Shown in pieces: positions 11,601 to 21,948 of a DNA stretch of 64,000 nt (position 1 is the first letter of the stretch; the number at the start of each line of letters is the position of its first letter). The DNA lies in the NCBI RefSeq assembly GCF_000001735.4, contig NC_003070.9:23917971-23981970 (forward strand). The letters run 5' to 3'. Origin of the DNA: Arabidopsis thaliana. Taxonomy: Eukaryota; Streptophyta; Magnoliopsida; Brassicales; Brassicaceae. The translations under genes were made by a program, and so were the position numbers. The notes under the pieces are model-generated. The model did not search any database. It had not been told where the DNA came from and saw nothing but the letters and a program-made list of their open reading frames with translations.

Positions 11601-14233
11601 AGAAAAGTTTAACAACTGGTGTTGTTCTATAGTGTATGGGAAATTTGAAAATTCTCCACATAGCTTCACAAGCTGAAACGTACCTGTTATAATTAAAAAA
11701 GAACTGCAATTAACAATGTGAAGTATAATAATAATTACTTTATGTGTCTAAAAGTAATCTAAATACTAAATAAATTACCTGCAATCAAAGTAATCCTTCA
11801 CTTCGTCCTTTTCCTTTTTAGCAGTATCTTGGTCATTTGGCTCAACAGTCACTGTTACACGGTCATGTCCTTTATGAACATATTTAAAAAGATACTTTAT
11901 TGAACCTGATTGATTACACCATTCCACATTAATATGAGCCTGATAACGTAGAGATAGTTTTTCATTATATGGGATGACGTAACGATTATCGCATTGAAAA
12001 CCGTTCTTCTCGACGTAAATACCAGTGTCACGTCTTCTATAAACTGGAAACCCATCATTATCAACCTTAGTAGTGTCAGAATAGCTCTTGGGGAAATACT
12101 TTTTGCATTTTCCATTCTCCATACATGGTGAATTTGGATGACCAACACCACACGGTCCATGAATCATACAGTCTTTAACCACTGCATACAACTCTGGTTT
12201 CTTTTTCTTATCAGGAATTTCAGCAGTTATAACTTTGTCAGTGTCTTCGGCTGTAGACAACTTACTGGTAGGATGCATGAATAACAATATGTGTGCATGG
12301 GGAAGTCCTCTTTTCTGAAATTCAATTGTGTACATGCCTACAAAAAATAAAAAAAAGTTGAATAATCTGATTATTTGAATTTAAACTGTTGCATGCTATT
12401 AACCATTTAAATATATTTCAGGAATAAAAACAAAGAGATTAGGAGCAATGTTTGGGTCATCAAAATATTTTAAAGGTTAGTTTTAACTCGAAAGCAACGT
12501 TTATATAATAATAGTAGGATTGAAGATTATATAACCCAAACTGAAAAATACGGGTAGTAATATGTTAATATTGAGAGGAACATTTATATAAAAAAACAGG
12601 AGTAATAATATAGTTATCAATCTTGAAATTACACATATCTGAAACTGTTTTTCCAAGTAGGTGTTTGATGGTTAGATCATGCATTAGATTATCAAGCTTC
12701 ATCTTGAAAATCCGACAAATGATGTCTGGTCTATCTTCAGACTTCAAGTTCCTCTCTTTACAGAATCTAACTATTTCAGGCCACTTTGGATTGCAAGTAA
12801 ACGTTATGAAAAGTGATGGAAATCCAAAGTGTTTGCAAATAGCCATTGCATCCAAATAGTTGTTTGTCATGTACCTTGGTCCGCCTGTAAAAGAAGGTGG
12901 AATTTTAACTTCTTTACCTTGGTTTTCCAAATCATTGTTTCCAGAGTTGGATGCATTCTGAATTGATTCTTTGTTAGAACTTCTAAATTGTGGTTGATTA
13001 TTCTTAATATACCTCAGCCTGTTAGACTCAATCATAGTGTAAGCATCAACTATGAACTGCTGCAGCAAACGCTTAGAACGAAATAAAACGTGTTTCTCCG
13101 CCTTCCTTTCTTGTAGACGATATGCAAACCACTGTCTCATGCTTACGTCTTTTTGTTCTTTTTTTGCATCGCCACGACCATTTGTTCTAGCTTTCTTTAT
13201 GCCAAGTGTATAACCATCTTCCCCGCGTGCGAATAACAGAGGATATTTTTTCGATGAGTTCCTTATTTAAACTTTTCTTCTTTTGGCCGTTTTCAGATTC
13301 GTTCTCATTGCTGAATAATAGAGAAACAAATTAGTTTAGTGATGTAGTACTAAACTGTATAGTTGTAAAGATTGAAAAATAAAATAGAAGATACCTCATT
13401 ATGTTATATCTGTTGTTAACCTCATTTTCAGTATCAACAATATACAGCTGTTGAAACTTTGCTTTAGCAACTGATTTTGGCTTCAAAGCACCTATGAGAT
13501 GGTAATTTTCACCTTGTATTGCAAACATGTTAGGCCCACGACCCTTAGGAAGACAATGATCTACTTTACCCCCTATAGATGTGAATGAGAACAGCATGTT
13601 GTAAGCTCTGATATTTTCTCTAAAATGCTTAGCGAGTTCATCATCGCTTGTAAGCAAATACCACAAAAATTCTGGCGATTCCTTCAGGGAAGGCAATACG
13701 ATCTGTCCTTGCATACAACATCCTGAATATATTGGATTTCTTGAATTCCTCCTCTTGTTTAAACGTTCCCCATACCAAAAAATAGCACCACACTTGTCTG
13801 AAATTGTTGGCGAGTTGGAGAATCGAGTAGAGCTCTGGATATTTATTCTGTATGGATGAGTTGTTGATCGATATAGTCCTGTCGCCTTAGTCACTGAAAA
13901 TTCCTCGATGATTGTCCAGTGTCCTATCTTCACATACCTCTGTAGTTTGAGTAGATGTTCCTTTTTTATTCCTGCTTGAATTTTATTTCCCTGAAAATAG
14001 CATAAGAAAACGTGAATGCGAGAGTTAAAAACAATTAAAGACAACCATTAAGATTATAGACAAATTGTAAAGCCTAAAATACTTACATCCTCATCTGCTA
14101 ACATCATTTCATAAGACATCCCAGAACCTTTGGTATAATGATTCCACGCATGGAGAATTTTAACTTGAATACACCAAGAGGTTTTGAACGGTTTCAAGTT
14201 TTTGATAGCTGTGTATGGACTCACTTCATCCAT
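8620..14233 (-). pseudogene. Helitron OB-fold/Rep/PIF1-type helicase gene, disrupted
   Basis: The minus-strand gene starts MDEVSPYTAIKNLKPF (ATG at 14233). Exon 14087-14233 and the start of exon 13395-13990 encode an RPA-like OB-fold (DUF223 type). This runs in frame into the Helitron N-terminal domain (CGAIFWYGERL, then FRENIRAYNMLFSFTSIGGK). Rep exons follow, with the HUH motif ([10 protein letters not shown]) and two-tyrosine region ([10 protein letters not shown]) in 11775-12335. The helicase has Walker A GFGGTGKT and Walker B IIWDEAH (9379-10248), and its last exon (8620-9144) ends in NKSQGQTLE and [13 protein letters not shown].

Lesions: (1) near 13250 a deletion removes the stretch before YPLLFARGEDGY and shifts frame; (2) in-frame TGA at 10806-10808 where the family has Trp (HFTW); (3) apparent 2-bp loss near 9399-9402; (4) apparent 1-bp gain near 9246-9249. 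It cannot make a full protein as it stands. Confidence 0.85.
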
Positions 14234-14515
14234 TTTGTTTGGTTTTGCAGTGAGTAATGAATTGGTTTATGAGAGAAGGCACATAGATATCGTGAAGGTA
14301 TTCTTACTCACGTTTATTTATAATAAGTGCTGGGTGGATTAGATAGATAGAGATTTTCGATTTAGATAGAGATCTTCGATTTGATAAGTGTGTTTCGATT
14401 TGTTATATAGAATATTATTTGTTAAGAGGAAGATATACCAAAAGAAATAATTGCAAACGTATCTTTGCGAGAAATGCGTTTACCATAAATTGTTCAAAAC
14501 AACAAAAGATACGTT

Positions 14516-14660
14516 TTGCATTTTCTCAAATAACAATATATTGTTTTGAGTCGTCGAGTGTTTTAATTAATATTCGTGATAATATCCTAACCTTTGCAAC
14601 TTCTCAAACAACAATATATTGTTTTGAAGTCGACGAGTGTTTTAATTAATATTCGTGATA
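14516..14660. repeat. Two-copy direct repeat of about 66 bp near the Helitron 5' end
   Basis: Copies at about 14516-14581 and 14594-14660 share TTGCA, then CTCAAA, an ACAATATATTGTTTTGA core and a long identical tail ending ATTCGTGATA. They differ by a few substitutions and one indel. Period about 79 bp. Confidence 0.8.
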
Positions 14661-14680
14661 TCTAATATAGTATAGTAAGA

Positions 14681-15166
14681 TTATGCAGATTTTGTGCAAA
14701 ATAAATATCTCTAAATATTAATTGATAAGTAAAACTCAAAAATAACATTCCTTTTGTCCCAATATATAAAATGTTTTAGGCTTTTTCTTTTGTTACATGT
14801 TGTTCTTTCTTTTCAATTTTTATCCATAAATGCGACAGAGAGAATATTTCATTTACAAATAATTTACAGCTTATTAACATTTACTAAATCTTTACATATT
14901 TTTATGTGTTATTATATTATTTAAATTACACAAATATTAAATCAAAAATGGAAAATAGAGACTAAGAAAGAAATACGCTAATCGATTTTAATGTCAGATC
15001 ATTTTCTTTAATTTAGTGACATTGATTTTTTTTTTTTAAACTTTAAAACTTTTTATCATTATTATTATGATGTAAGAAAAAAGAGTATGATTGTTGATTT
15101 GTTATTTATTATACATAACACATTATACTGATTTAAATTAAAATAAAAATGCAAGCTTCAATCTTT
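14681..15166. other. Spacer between Helitron and tRNA gene
   Basis: AT-rich with no ORF. It contains one copy (14876-14914) of a 39-bp repeat found again at 15372-15410. Around 14747-14790 there is a stretch resembling the common plant TE-derived 'tccNtttgtcccaatatataa' sequence. Confidence 0.55.
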
Positions 15167-15239
15167 GGGGGTGTAGCTCATATGGTAGAGCGCTCGCTTC
15201 GCATGCGAGAGGCACGGGGTTCGATTCCCCGCACCTCCA
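15167..15239 (+). tRNA. tRNA-Ala (anticodon CGC)
   Basis: A 73-nt cloverleaf. The acceptor stem GGGGGTG pairs with CACCTCC (one G-U), and the discriminator base is A. A-box-like GTAGCTCATATGG and B-box GGTTCGATTCC are both intact. The anticodon loop TTCGCAT carries CGC, which reads GCG (Ala). There is no intron and no encoded CCA. The short T-run expected for Pol III termination is weak: TCCATTT follows directly. Confidence 0.96.
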
Positions 15240-15570
15240 TTCCATTTAAATAATAAATTTTGTGACAATATTTTATATCAGAAAGTTCAACCGTCCGATT
15301 GTTTTTTTTTTCTGTTTTCGGGTGAAAAATCGAAAACAGAAAGTTCAGAAAGTTCAATATTTTATATCAAAAACATTTACTAAATCTTTACATATTTTTA
15401 TGTGTTATTAAATTAACCGAAGCAATAGATAGAACCAAAAAAAATACTATCATTAGAGACCGTTGGTTTCTTCTTCCCTCTTTCTTAGCCTCTCGTTTCT
15501 CATCTCCGAGAACCACCACCGATGCTCCTCCGTCTTCTTCGCCGGTGATTTTGTCTTCCGATTGTTATCA
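15240..15570. other. Leader region of the following gene with a short uORF
   Basis: Holds the second copy of the 39-bp repeat (15372-15410) and an 11-bp inverted repeat (15310-15320 with 15331-15341, TTCTGTTTTCG / CGAAAACAGAA). A complete uORF of 8 sense codons lies at 15522-15548 (ATG CTC ... TGA), out of frame with the main ATG at 15571. Confidence 0.6.
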
Positions 15571-18366
15571 ATGAGTCTTCGTGTAGTTTCCTCCGTTTTC
15601 TCCGGAATCAATCGAATCCCTAACCTCCACGAGACTCATACTCTTCTTCGCTCTCATGTCTTCTCTTTCTTCTTCAAACCGGCGAATATCGGTAGTATAC
15701 GGCGACTGGTCTTATCCCCATCATATGGAGACCGGAGCAGAGATAGTGTTGGCTCCGCCGCCGATGTTTCGTCATCTATTCTCGACGACGAGCTTCTGAG
15801 CAGCGTATCCGCCGTTAGAGATGCCGATGAAGCGCTCGCGATGATTTCTGATCGGTTCGGGTCAAATCGCGGTGGAATCGTTGAACTTGAAGATTGCCGT
15901 TCGATTATCTCCGCTGCTGTCAGTCGCGGCAATGTGGACCTTGCGTTGTCGATATTCTACACCATGCGAGCGAGTTTCGATTTAGGTACTCTCATCTCAA
16001 CTTTACTATTAACCCAGAGTAGGAGTTTCTGTGATTGATTAAGCAAATTTAGGATTGATTGTTTGTTTTCACAGGTGGAAGTGACAATGATCGATGGAGT
16101 TGGTCAAGGCCTGATGTTGAAGTGTACACGATGTTGGTTAATGGTCTTGCTGCTTCCTTAAGGGTTTCTGATTCTTTAAGGATTATCAGAGATATTTGCC
16201 GTGTTGGTATCTCCCCTGCTGAGGAGGTAACACTTTGCTATGATACCTTGAAATTCGTTTGAACTTACTTAAGATTCATGTAATTAGTTTGTAAGCATGA
16301 TTGCTATTGATTTTAGGTTCCCTTTGGTAAAATTGTGAGATGTCCGAGCTGTTTGATTGCCATAGCTGTTGCACAACCACAGCATGGAGTTCAGGTAATG
16401 ATGATCCAATTCGATCTTCAATGAATGCTCTACAAATCTTATATGGAATAACTGGATGATTTGCTGTCTATGTTACTAGATTGTATCTTGCGCTAATTGC
16501 CGTTACCAATACGAGCTTTTCTCTGGTGACATAACTAGCATTGACTCAGAAGAGCTCGGGTTAGTTCTCTTCAGTATTTCTCTTCTTTGTTTCCTAGCTC
16601 TAGGGGAAAGGTGATACAGCTTATGTTGGGTGTGAGAGCGGTTTTTGTTTGTTAATTTAACCTTGAAAACAAATTGAGACTTGTGTGTTTGTTGATACTG
16701 GGATATTCACTTTCTCTAAGGAGCTACATCTGCCGAACGCAGCAAGGACATTCCTCTCTGGGAAAAAGGGCTCAGACTTATCCAGATAAAGAAGAACAAA
16801 ATCACATCTTCAGTGCACTCTATTGTGGTAATCGCCACTGTTAACACATTCTCATTTCAAAATAATAACATTTGGTAAGGCAGATATAGTAACCATTGCA
16901 TTGGATTTCAGGTACAGACTCCTTCCGGTACAGCACGAACGCACCGGTTTGCCACTGAGACAGCCGAACTCCCTGCGCAAGAAGGAGAAAGAGTGACAAT
17001 TGCATCCGCTGCTCCTTCTAATGTTTACAGACAAGTGGGACCTTTCAAGTTTATCTCCAAAGCTCCAAACTTTTACCCTGGAGAACCTATGAGCCTCACA
17101 AAACACAAGGATGGACGAGAATCTATCTTGCTAAGGCCTCCTAGTAAAGATGGAGATAAGATCTTACAACCCTCGTTTCTAATACCCCTTCTTGCAATTT
17201 TGGCTACTGGAGATGCTGCTTCTGGTGTTATTGATCCCAGTTTGCCTCAGTTACTCTCAGTTGCTACTGTTACATCACTAGCGATAGGAGCAACCGTAAA
17301 TTCTTTTGTCCTTCCTAAGCTAAATCAGGTTTATATTCTCTATCACATGAACTGCGTCAAGTAAACATATGATAGTCTCTTGGGTATGAATCTCATAATC
17401 CCTTGCACGGTTTCAGCTCCCTGAGCGAACAGTAGATGTGGTTGGTATCAAGCAGCAACTTTTATCTCAATATGATGTGCTCCAGCGTCGCATTAGAGAT
17501 CTAAAAGAAGCAGTTGAGAAAGAGGTACCAAGTCTCATTTATCCATACCTTTTGAAACCCACAATATGTAATCAAAAACACTTACAAAACTTCGTTGTAT
17601 CTATTTAGGTGTGGATGTTGGCTCGAATGTGCCAGCTCGAGAACAAAATTTTAGCAGTGGGAGAGCCAGCTTACCGGTATGAGCCTCTCAGATCATTGGA
17701 ACCTCATCATCTAAGAAATTGTTAACAGAACTATGATAACATGTGTATCTTACTCAAATATAGTACTCGAAGAACAAGAGTAAAGAAGGTACGAGAAAGT
17801 CTAGAGAACTCCATAAAGGGAAAGATTGATCTGATCGATAGTTATGCTAGAGTAAGAAAACGATACAAAACCAATTTAGATCTTCAAAATGTCACTTGAT
17901 CTTCTGTTTTTTTAACTTTTCAGCTCGATTTCTTTAACGTTTAGATATCTTCAATGATTGAGATTGAGGTGGAAATGGACAGTGATGTTCTTGCAGCCGA
18001 GGCAGTGAACAATACTGTAAGTTATTTCTAAGAGTTTAGTTATGAACCTGACATGTTCGAATCTGAGAGTTGTGTGTAAAACTCCAAATGCTTCACAGGA
18101 AAACATTGCTCAACAGATAGAGCAGATCATGGAACTTGAAAACCTTGAAGAGGTATAGAGTTCGAAACTCATTTACATGTACATTTAATCATATATATCT
18201 TTTTCCTGCAATTTTCCAGTTTCAATTTGGACAACAGAAGCATACATACTAACAACAACATTTGTGTTTAATGTTACTTTGGTCTTTATGTTTGTGAATG
18301 CAGAAATGGAAAATACAGGCTGAAGCAAACGACGAGGCCGAAAGACTACTTAGCTCCCAACCTTAA
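15571..18366 (+). CDS. Organelle-type protein with PPR-like segment, two CxxC pairs and two membrane spans
   Basis: Twelve exons: 15571-15985, 16075-16226, 16317-16394, 16480-16559, 16743-16827, 16912-17328, 17417-17524, 17609-17676, 17764-17851, 17945-18016, 18099-18152 and 18304-18366. They total 1680 nt (559 residues). The start MSLRVVSS opens a Ser/Arg-rich, acid-poor leader typical of plastid or mitochondrial targeting. PDVEVYTMLVNGLAASLRV is PPR-like. CPSC and CANC (exons 3-4) look like a zinc ribbon. Two hydrophobic spans follow (FLIPLLAILATGDAASG and LLSVATVTSLAIGATVNSFVL), then a long helical, probably coiled-coil, C-terminus. The acceptor chosen for exon 5 (after 16742) is the only one that keeps the KDIPLWEKG frame. 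From memory this is At1g64430, labelled PPR-superfamily; the true function is unknown to me. Confidence 0.85.
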
Positions 18367-19131
18367 GCACTCACACACTTGTCAACAAACCCGGTTAGTT
18401 AATCATTATACATCACACATCATACATCATCATCATCATTAATTCATTATCATCATCATGTAAAGCAATTATCTTTCGGCGGCATATGTATGACATTAAC
18501 AATGTCTGCTGTCAAAACTGCAACGTAGATTCGTCAATGATATGAAAATGTGGACGACTGTTCTGGCAATTACACTTTTAAGTACAATATTTATTGAATT
18601 TTAGTTCCCTTTTTAAGAATCTTTTTCTTTCTCCAGAGCTGCATTGGGATTTTTGACACTGTAAACATAATACTTTTTGAAAATTTTAGTAATGGAAATT
18701 GTGATCATCTTGTATCTGGTACAGGTCAAAAACTCTGGAGCATCGCTAAAAGTTAAGTTTCTTTTGTCGGTCGCTATAAGTTAATGTTGATAAATTTGTT
18801 TGTAATACTATAGTTTAATAATCACCGAAATCATTAATTTCTTGTTTCTTGTCCATTTGTAATCTTTTTTTCTTAAATGCAAGCATTTGTTAGTTAAATT
18901 ATTAGTAGTTGCTAAACACACAAAGTGACACTTTTCTCCAGAGAATTGTGACATTAATTACTTAATTGAAGTATTAATTAATAAGGTATAAACAAAAAAG
19001 CCACGTGGCTTCTCTTCTCCACTCCTCTTTTTATTCCTTCCCAAACAAGAAGGTTAGTTATTATTATTTCCAGAGAAGCTTCTCTTTTGATTCTCTCGCT
19101 CTCTCTTTCTTCATCGCCTCTTCGAGCTTCG
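18367..19131. other. 3' flank of the previous gene and UGE4 leader/promoter
   Basis: AT-rich with a CATCAT microsatellite near 18418-18460. A CT-rich leader (19010-19120) precedes the UGE4 ATG. No other feature seen. Confidence 0.6.
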
Positions 19132-21595
19132 ATGGTTGGGAATATTCTGGTGACCGGTGGTGCTGGTTACATCGGAAGTCACACGGTTCTTCAGCTTCTT
19201 CTCGGAGGCTATAACACCGTCGTTATAGACAACCTCGACAATTCCTCTCTCGTTTCGATCCAACGCGTCAAGGATCTCGCCGGAGATCATGGACAAAATC
19301 TCACCGTCCACCAGGTTTGGCTATCTTTTCCCTTGCTCTGCTCTTTGGATCATTGCATTCTGAGAATTTCGGTAATCATGACCTCAAAAATTGAGAGTTT
19401 TTTTTTTGTATCTCGATTTGCTTACAATGCTTTGGGAGTTATGTTTGATCAAATTGCTTTTAGTCGCAGTGGATTTCTGGATCAAATTGTGTTCGAGATT
19501 ATCGTTAATCTGAGATTTTTGTTTCTGCAAATGTTAGATGGCTAATGTATCTTATACCTGCAGGTGGACCTTCGCGATAAACCCGCACTTGAGAAGGTTT
19601 TCTCCGAAACAAAGTGAGTTTTGTAGTAGCCTCTTCTTACTGATATACTCATTTCCTCGCAAAAACATGTTCAAGTTTAAATCTCATGAATTTTGACTTT
19701 CATTTCGTATTCTTAATAGACCTTATGATAATATATGTTGATCCGAAAAGCCTAGGAAGAGAGGACAGGGAAATTAGTTTTGTATGTTTCGTGCTAAGAT
19801 CTGAATCTACAGTGAAATGCTTCTTGTTTCCAGTCCTCCAGAGATGTGATTTAGTGCTCTATGTGGCTGTAATCTAGGTTTGATGCAGTAATGCATTTTG
19901 CTGGATTGAAAGCAGTTGGTGAGAGCGTGGCGAAACCACTTCTGTATTATAACAATAACTTGATTGCGACTATTACACTTTTGGAAGTAATGGCTGCACA
20001 CGGATGTAAAAAGGTAAAATCCCCTTTTGGTCTGTATTGCAGATTTTTGGTATTCCTTATGTATGTGAGTATGTGACAGTGAAACATGATTTAACTTTCT
20101 CTCATTGATCTCAATCAGCTTGTATTTTCTTCGTCCGCTACTGTGTATGGCTGGCCAAAGGAGGTTCCTTGTACAGAAGAGTCTCCCCTGTCTGGAATGA
20201 GTCCTTATGGACGGACAAAGGTACTCAGTCGTTTTCGATAGCAAAGTGGAAGCTTTTATTGTAGATTTGATTGGTATTTATACTGGAATGTTTCTCATTT
20301 CGTAGCTGTTCATAGAGGACATTTGCCGTGATGTACAACGTGGTGATCCTGAATGGAGAATCATAATGCTGAGGTACTTTAACCCTGTGGGAGCTCACCC
20401 TAGCGGTCGCATTGGTGAGGATCCTTGTGGGACTCCAAATAATCTCATGCCTTATGTCCAGCAAGTCGTTGTTGGGAGGCTACCTAACCTAAAAATTTAT
20501 GGAACTGACTATACCACTAAAGATGGCACTGGTGTAAGACTTTCACATCCTTATACCACGATTCGTAATTTAAACTGTCCTTTAAATCCCTGCATCACTC
20601 TCACACAGACCTGCTTTTTATCGCTCTTCCACATGAATCATGTAAATCTTGAAATTTGGTCCATGGGTTGGGATTATCCAAGGAATTGTTTGCTCCAAAT
20701 CCTAGATAGAATTGATTCATCACTAGAACTCTTAAGTATCATGATCATTTGATAGATTCACTTTTCTTGCTTCAATATTAAGTAATAACATGAGAATCAA
20801 TTTACTTCCTCAATAGTCAACTTATCTTGACCCGATACTTTGTGATTTAACAATCTTGCTTTTATCCTTGGTGTGATGAGTTATATTGATCTTATCGGTC
20901 TTTATCAACTTCAGGTACGAGACTATATTCATGTTGTTGATCTAGCAGATGGCCATATATGTGCGCTTCAAAAGCTAGACGATACTGAAATAGGTATGCT
21001 TTTCTTCTTCTTTTCATAAGTACCTCATTGTCTCGACAATACATATCCGCTTATTTATACAAACAAGCTCAACTGTCTGATTTGGCTGTTGTGCTAGGTT
21101 GTGAGGTATACAACCTGGGAACCGGAAAAGGAACAACAGTGTTGGAGATGGTTGATGCATTTGAGAAAGCTTCTGGAATGGTAAGAAGATCACTTCTCTC
21201 CTTCTCTCTCTCTCTCTCTCGCTATACACTCAAATTCATAAGAGTGTACGCACACATATGTGTTGACTCTTTACATCACAATGACTTGATAGTTTGCAAT
21301 AATGTGTACAGAAAATCCCACTGGTGAAGGTTGGAAGGAGACCAGGTGATGCAGAAACCGTCTATGCGTCAACAGAAAAAGCTGAACGCGAACTAAACTG
21401 GAAGTAAGTAAAAGACCCAACGAATGTTTTTATTAAGTATGTATCATGGACCTGTTTTGGCATAGTCTCTAAGAATGAAGAAACTCAAAATCTGTGGACA
21501 GGGCAAATTTTGGAATCGAAGAAATGTGTAGGGATCAGTGGAACTGGGCAAGCAACAATCCTTTCGGTTACGGTTCTTCACCAAACTCAACATAA
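19132..21595 (+). CDS. UGE4: UDP-glucose 4-epimerase UGE4 (RHD1/REB1)
   Basis: Interconverts UDP-glucose and UDP-galactose in the cytosol; UGE4/RHD1 is the isoform known for supplying galactose to root cell-wall polymers. Nine exons: 19132-19314, 19564-19613, 19878-20013, 20119-20220, 20306-20533, 20915-20993, 21098-21180, 21312-21403 and 21502-21595. They total 1047 nt, i.e. 348 residues, the usual family length. The NAD-binding Rossmann motif GGAGYIG lies at residues 9-15. The short-chain dehydrogenase active-site set is present: SSSATVYG and YGRTK (Tyr/Lys pair). The C-terminus [10 protein letters not shown] is typical. No lesions seen. The isoform call rests on sequence memory and the neighbouring genes. 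Confidence 0.95.
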
Positions 21596-21948
21596 CGAAG
21601 CTAATGTATCCAACACTCCATTCTTTTTCTTTTGGGTCGTCGGCTGTTATCTTTATGTTACACACTCAGGTTTTAGCTTTAAAGCCTAAACACAGTGAGG
21701 GAGAAGTTACTTCTCTATTCATATATCTGCTTTCTCCTTTTGTAATTTATATATATCTTATATACGCATAGGTTTAACTTAAGCGGATCCTTTTGTTTTT
21801 TGGATTTGTATAATCTCTCTTAGGAAATTAATTGTCATGGGATTATATTTGTATTAAATAGAAACTGAATTCAATTTATTTTAAAATTGATTTGTATGCT
21901 ATTTCAAAGTGTTTCTTTGTTGTTTGCATTTGCATTTCTTACTTCGGC
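21596..21948. other. UGE4 3' UTR and flank
   Basis: No ORF of note. T-rich 3' UTR with candidate near-upstream polyadenylation motifs; it ends at the inverted-repeat element beginning at 21949. Confidence 0.55.

Larger units (their letters stand above)
7248..14680 (-). mobile_element. Degenerate autonomous Helitron (rolling-circle transposon)
   Basis: On the minus strand the 3' end reads CTAG (7248-7251) followed by target T (complement of 7247). It is preceded by a perfect 18-nt palindrome, CCGTGCTATATAGCACGG (7260-7277), the usual Helitron 3' hairpin lying about 9 nt from the end. The interior encodes a Rep/helicase gene (separate entry). A candidate 5' end is TC at 14679-14680 (minus reading TCTTACTATACTATATTAG), preceded by A (complement of 14681). 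This gives the A|TC...CTAG|T arrangement without target duplication. The 3' end is well supported. The 5' end is an inference, since other TC dinucleotides exist between 14300 and 14450. Confidence 0.8.

Noticed and set aside
14300-14450. Alternative Helitron 5' ends (TCTATATAAC..., TCTCTATC...)
   Set aside because: TCTATATAAC is preceded by T, not A. The others lack a helitron-like start; 14680 fits better, though this is not proven.
15463-15570. N-terminal extension of the twelve-exon gene
   Set aside because: The upstream frame has no ATG (it would begin with TTG), and an out-of-frame uORF sits at 15522.
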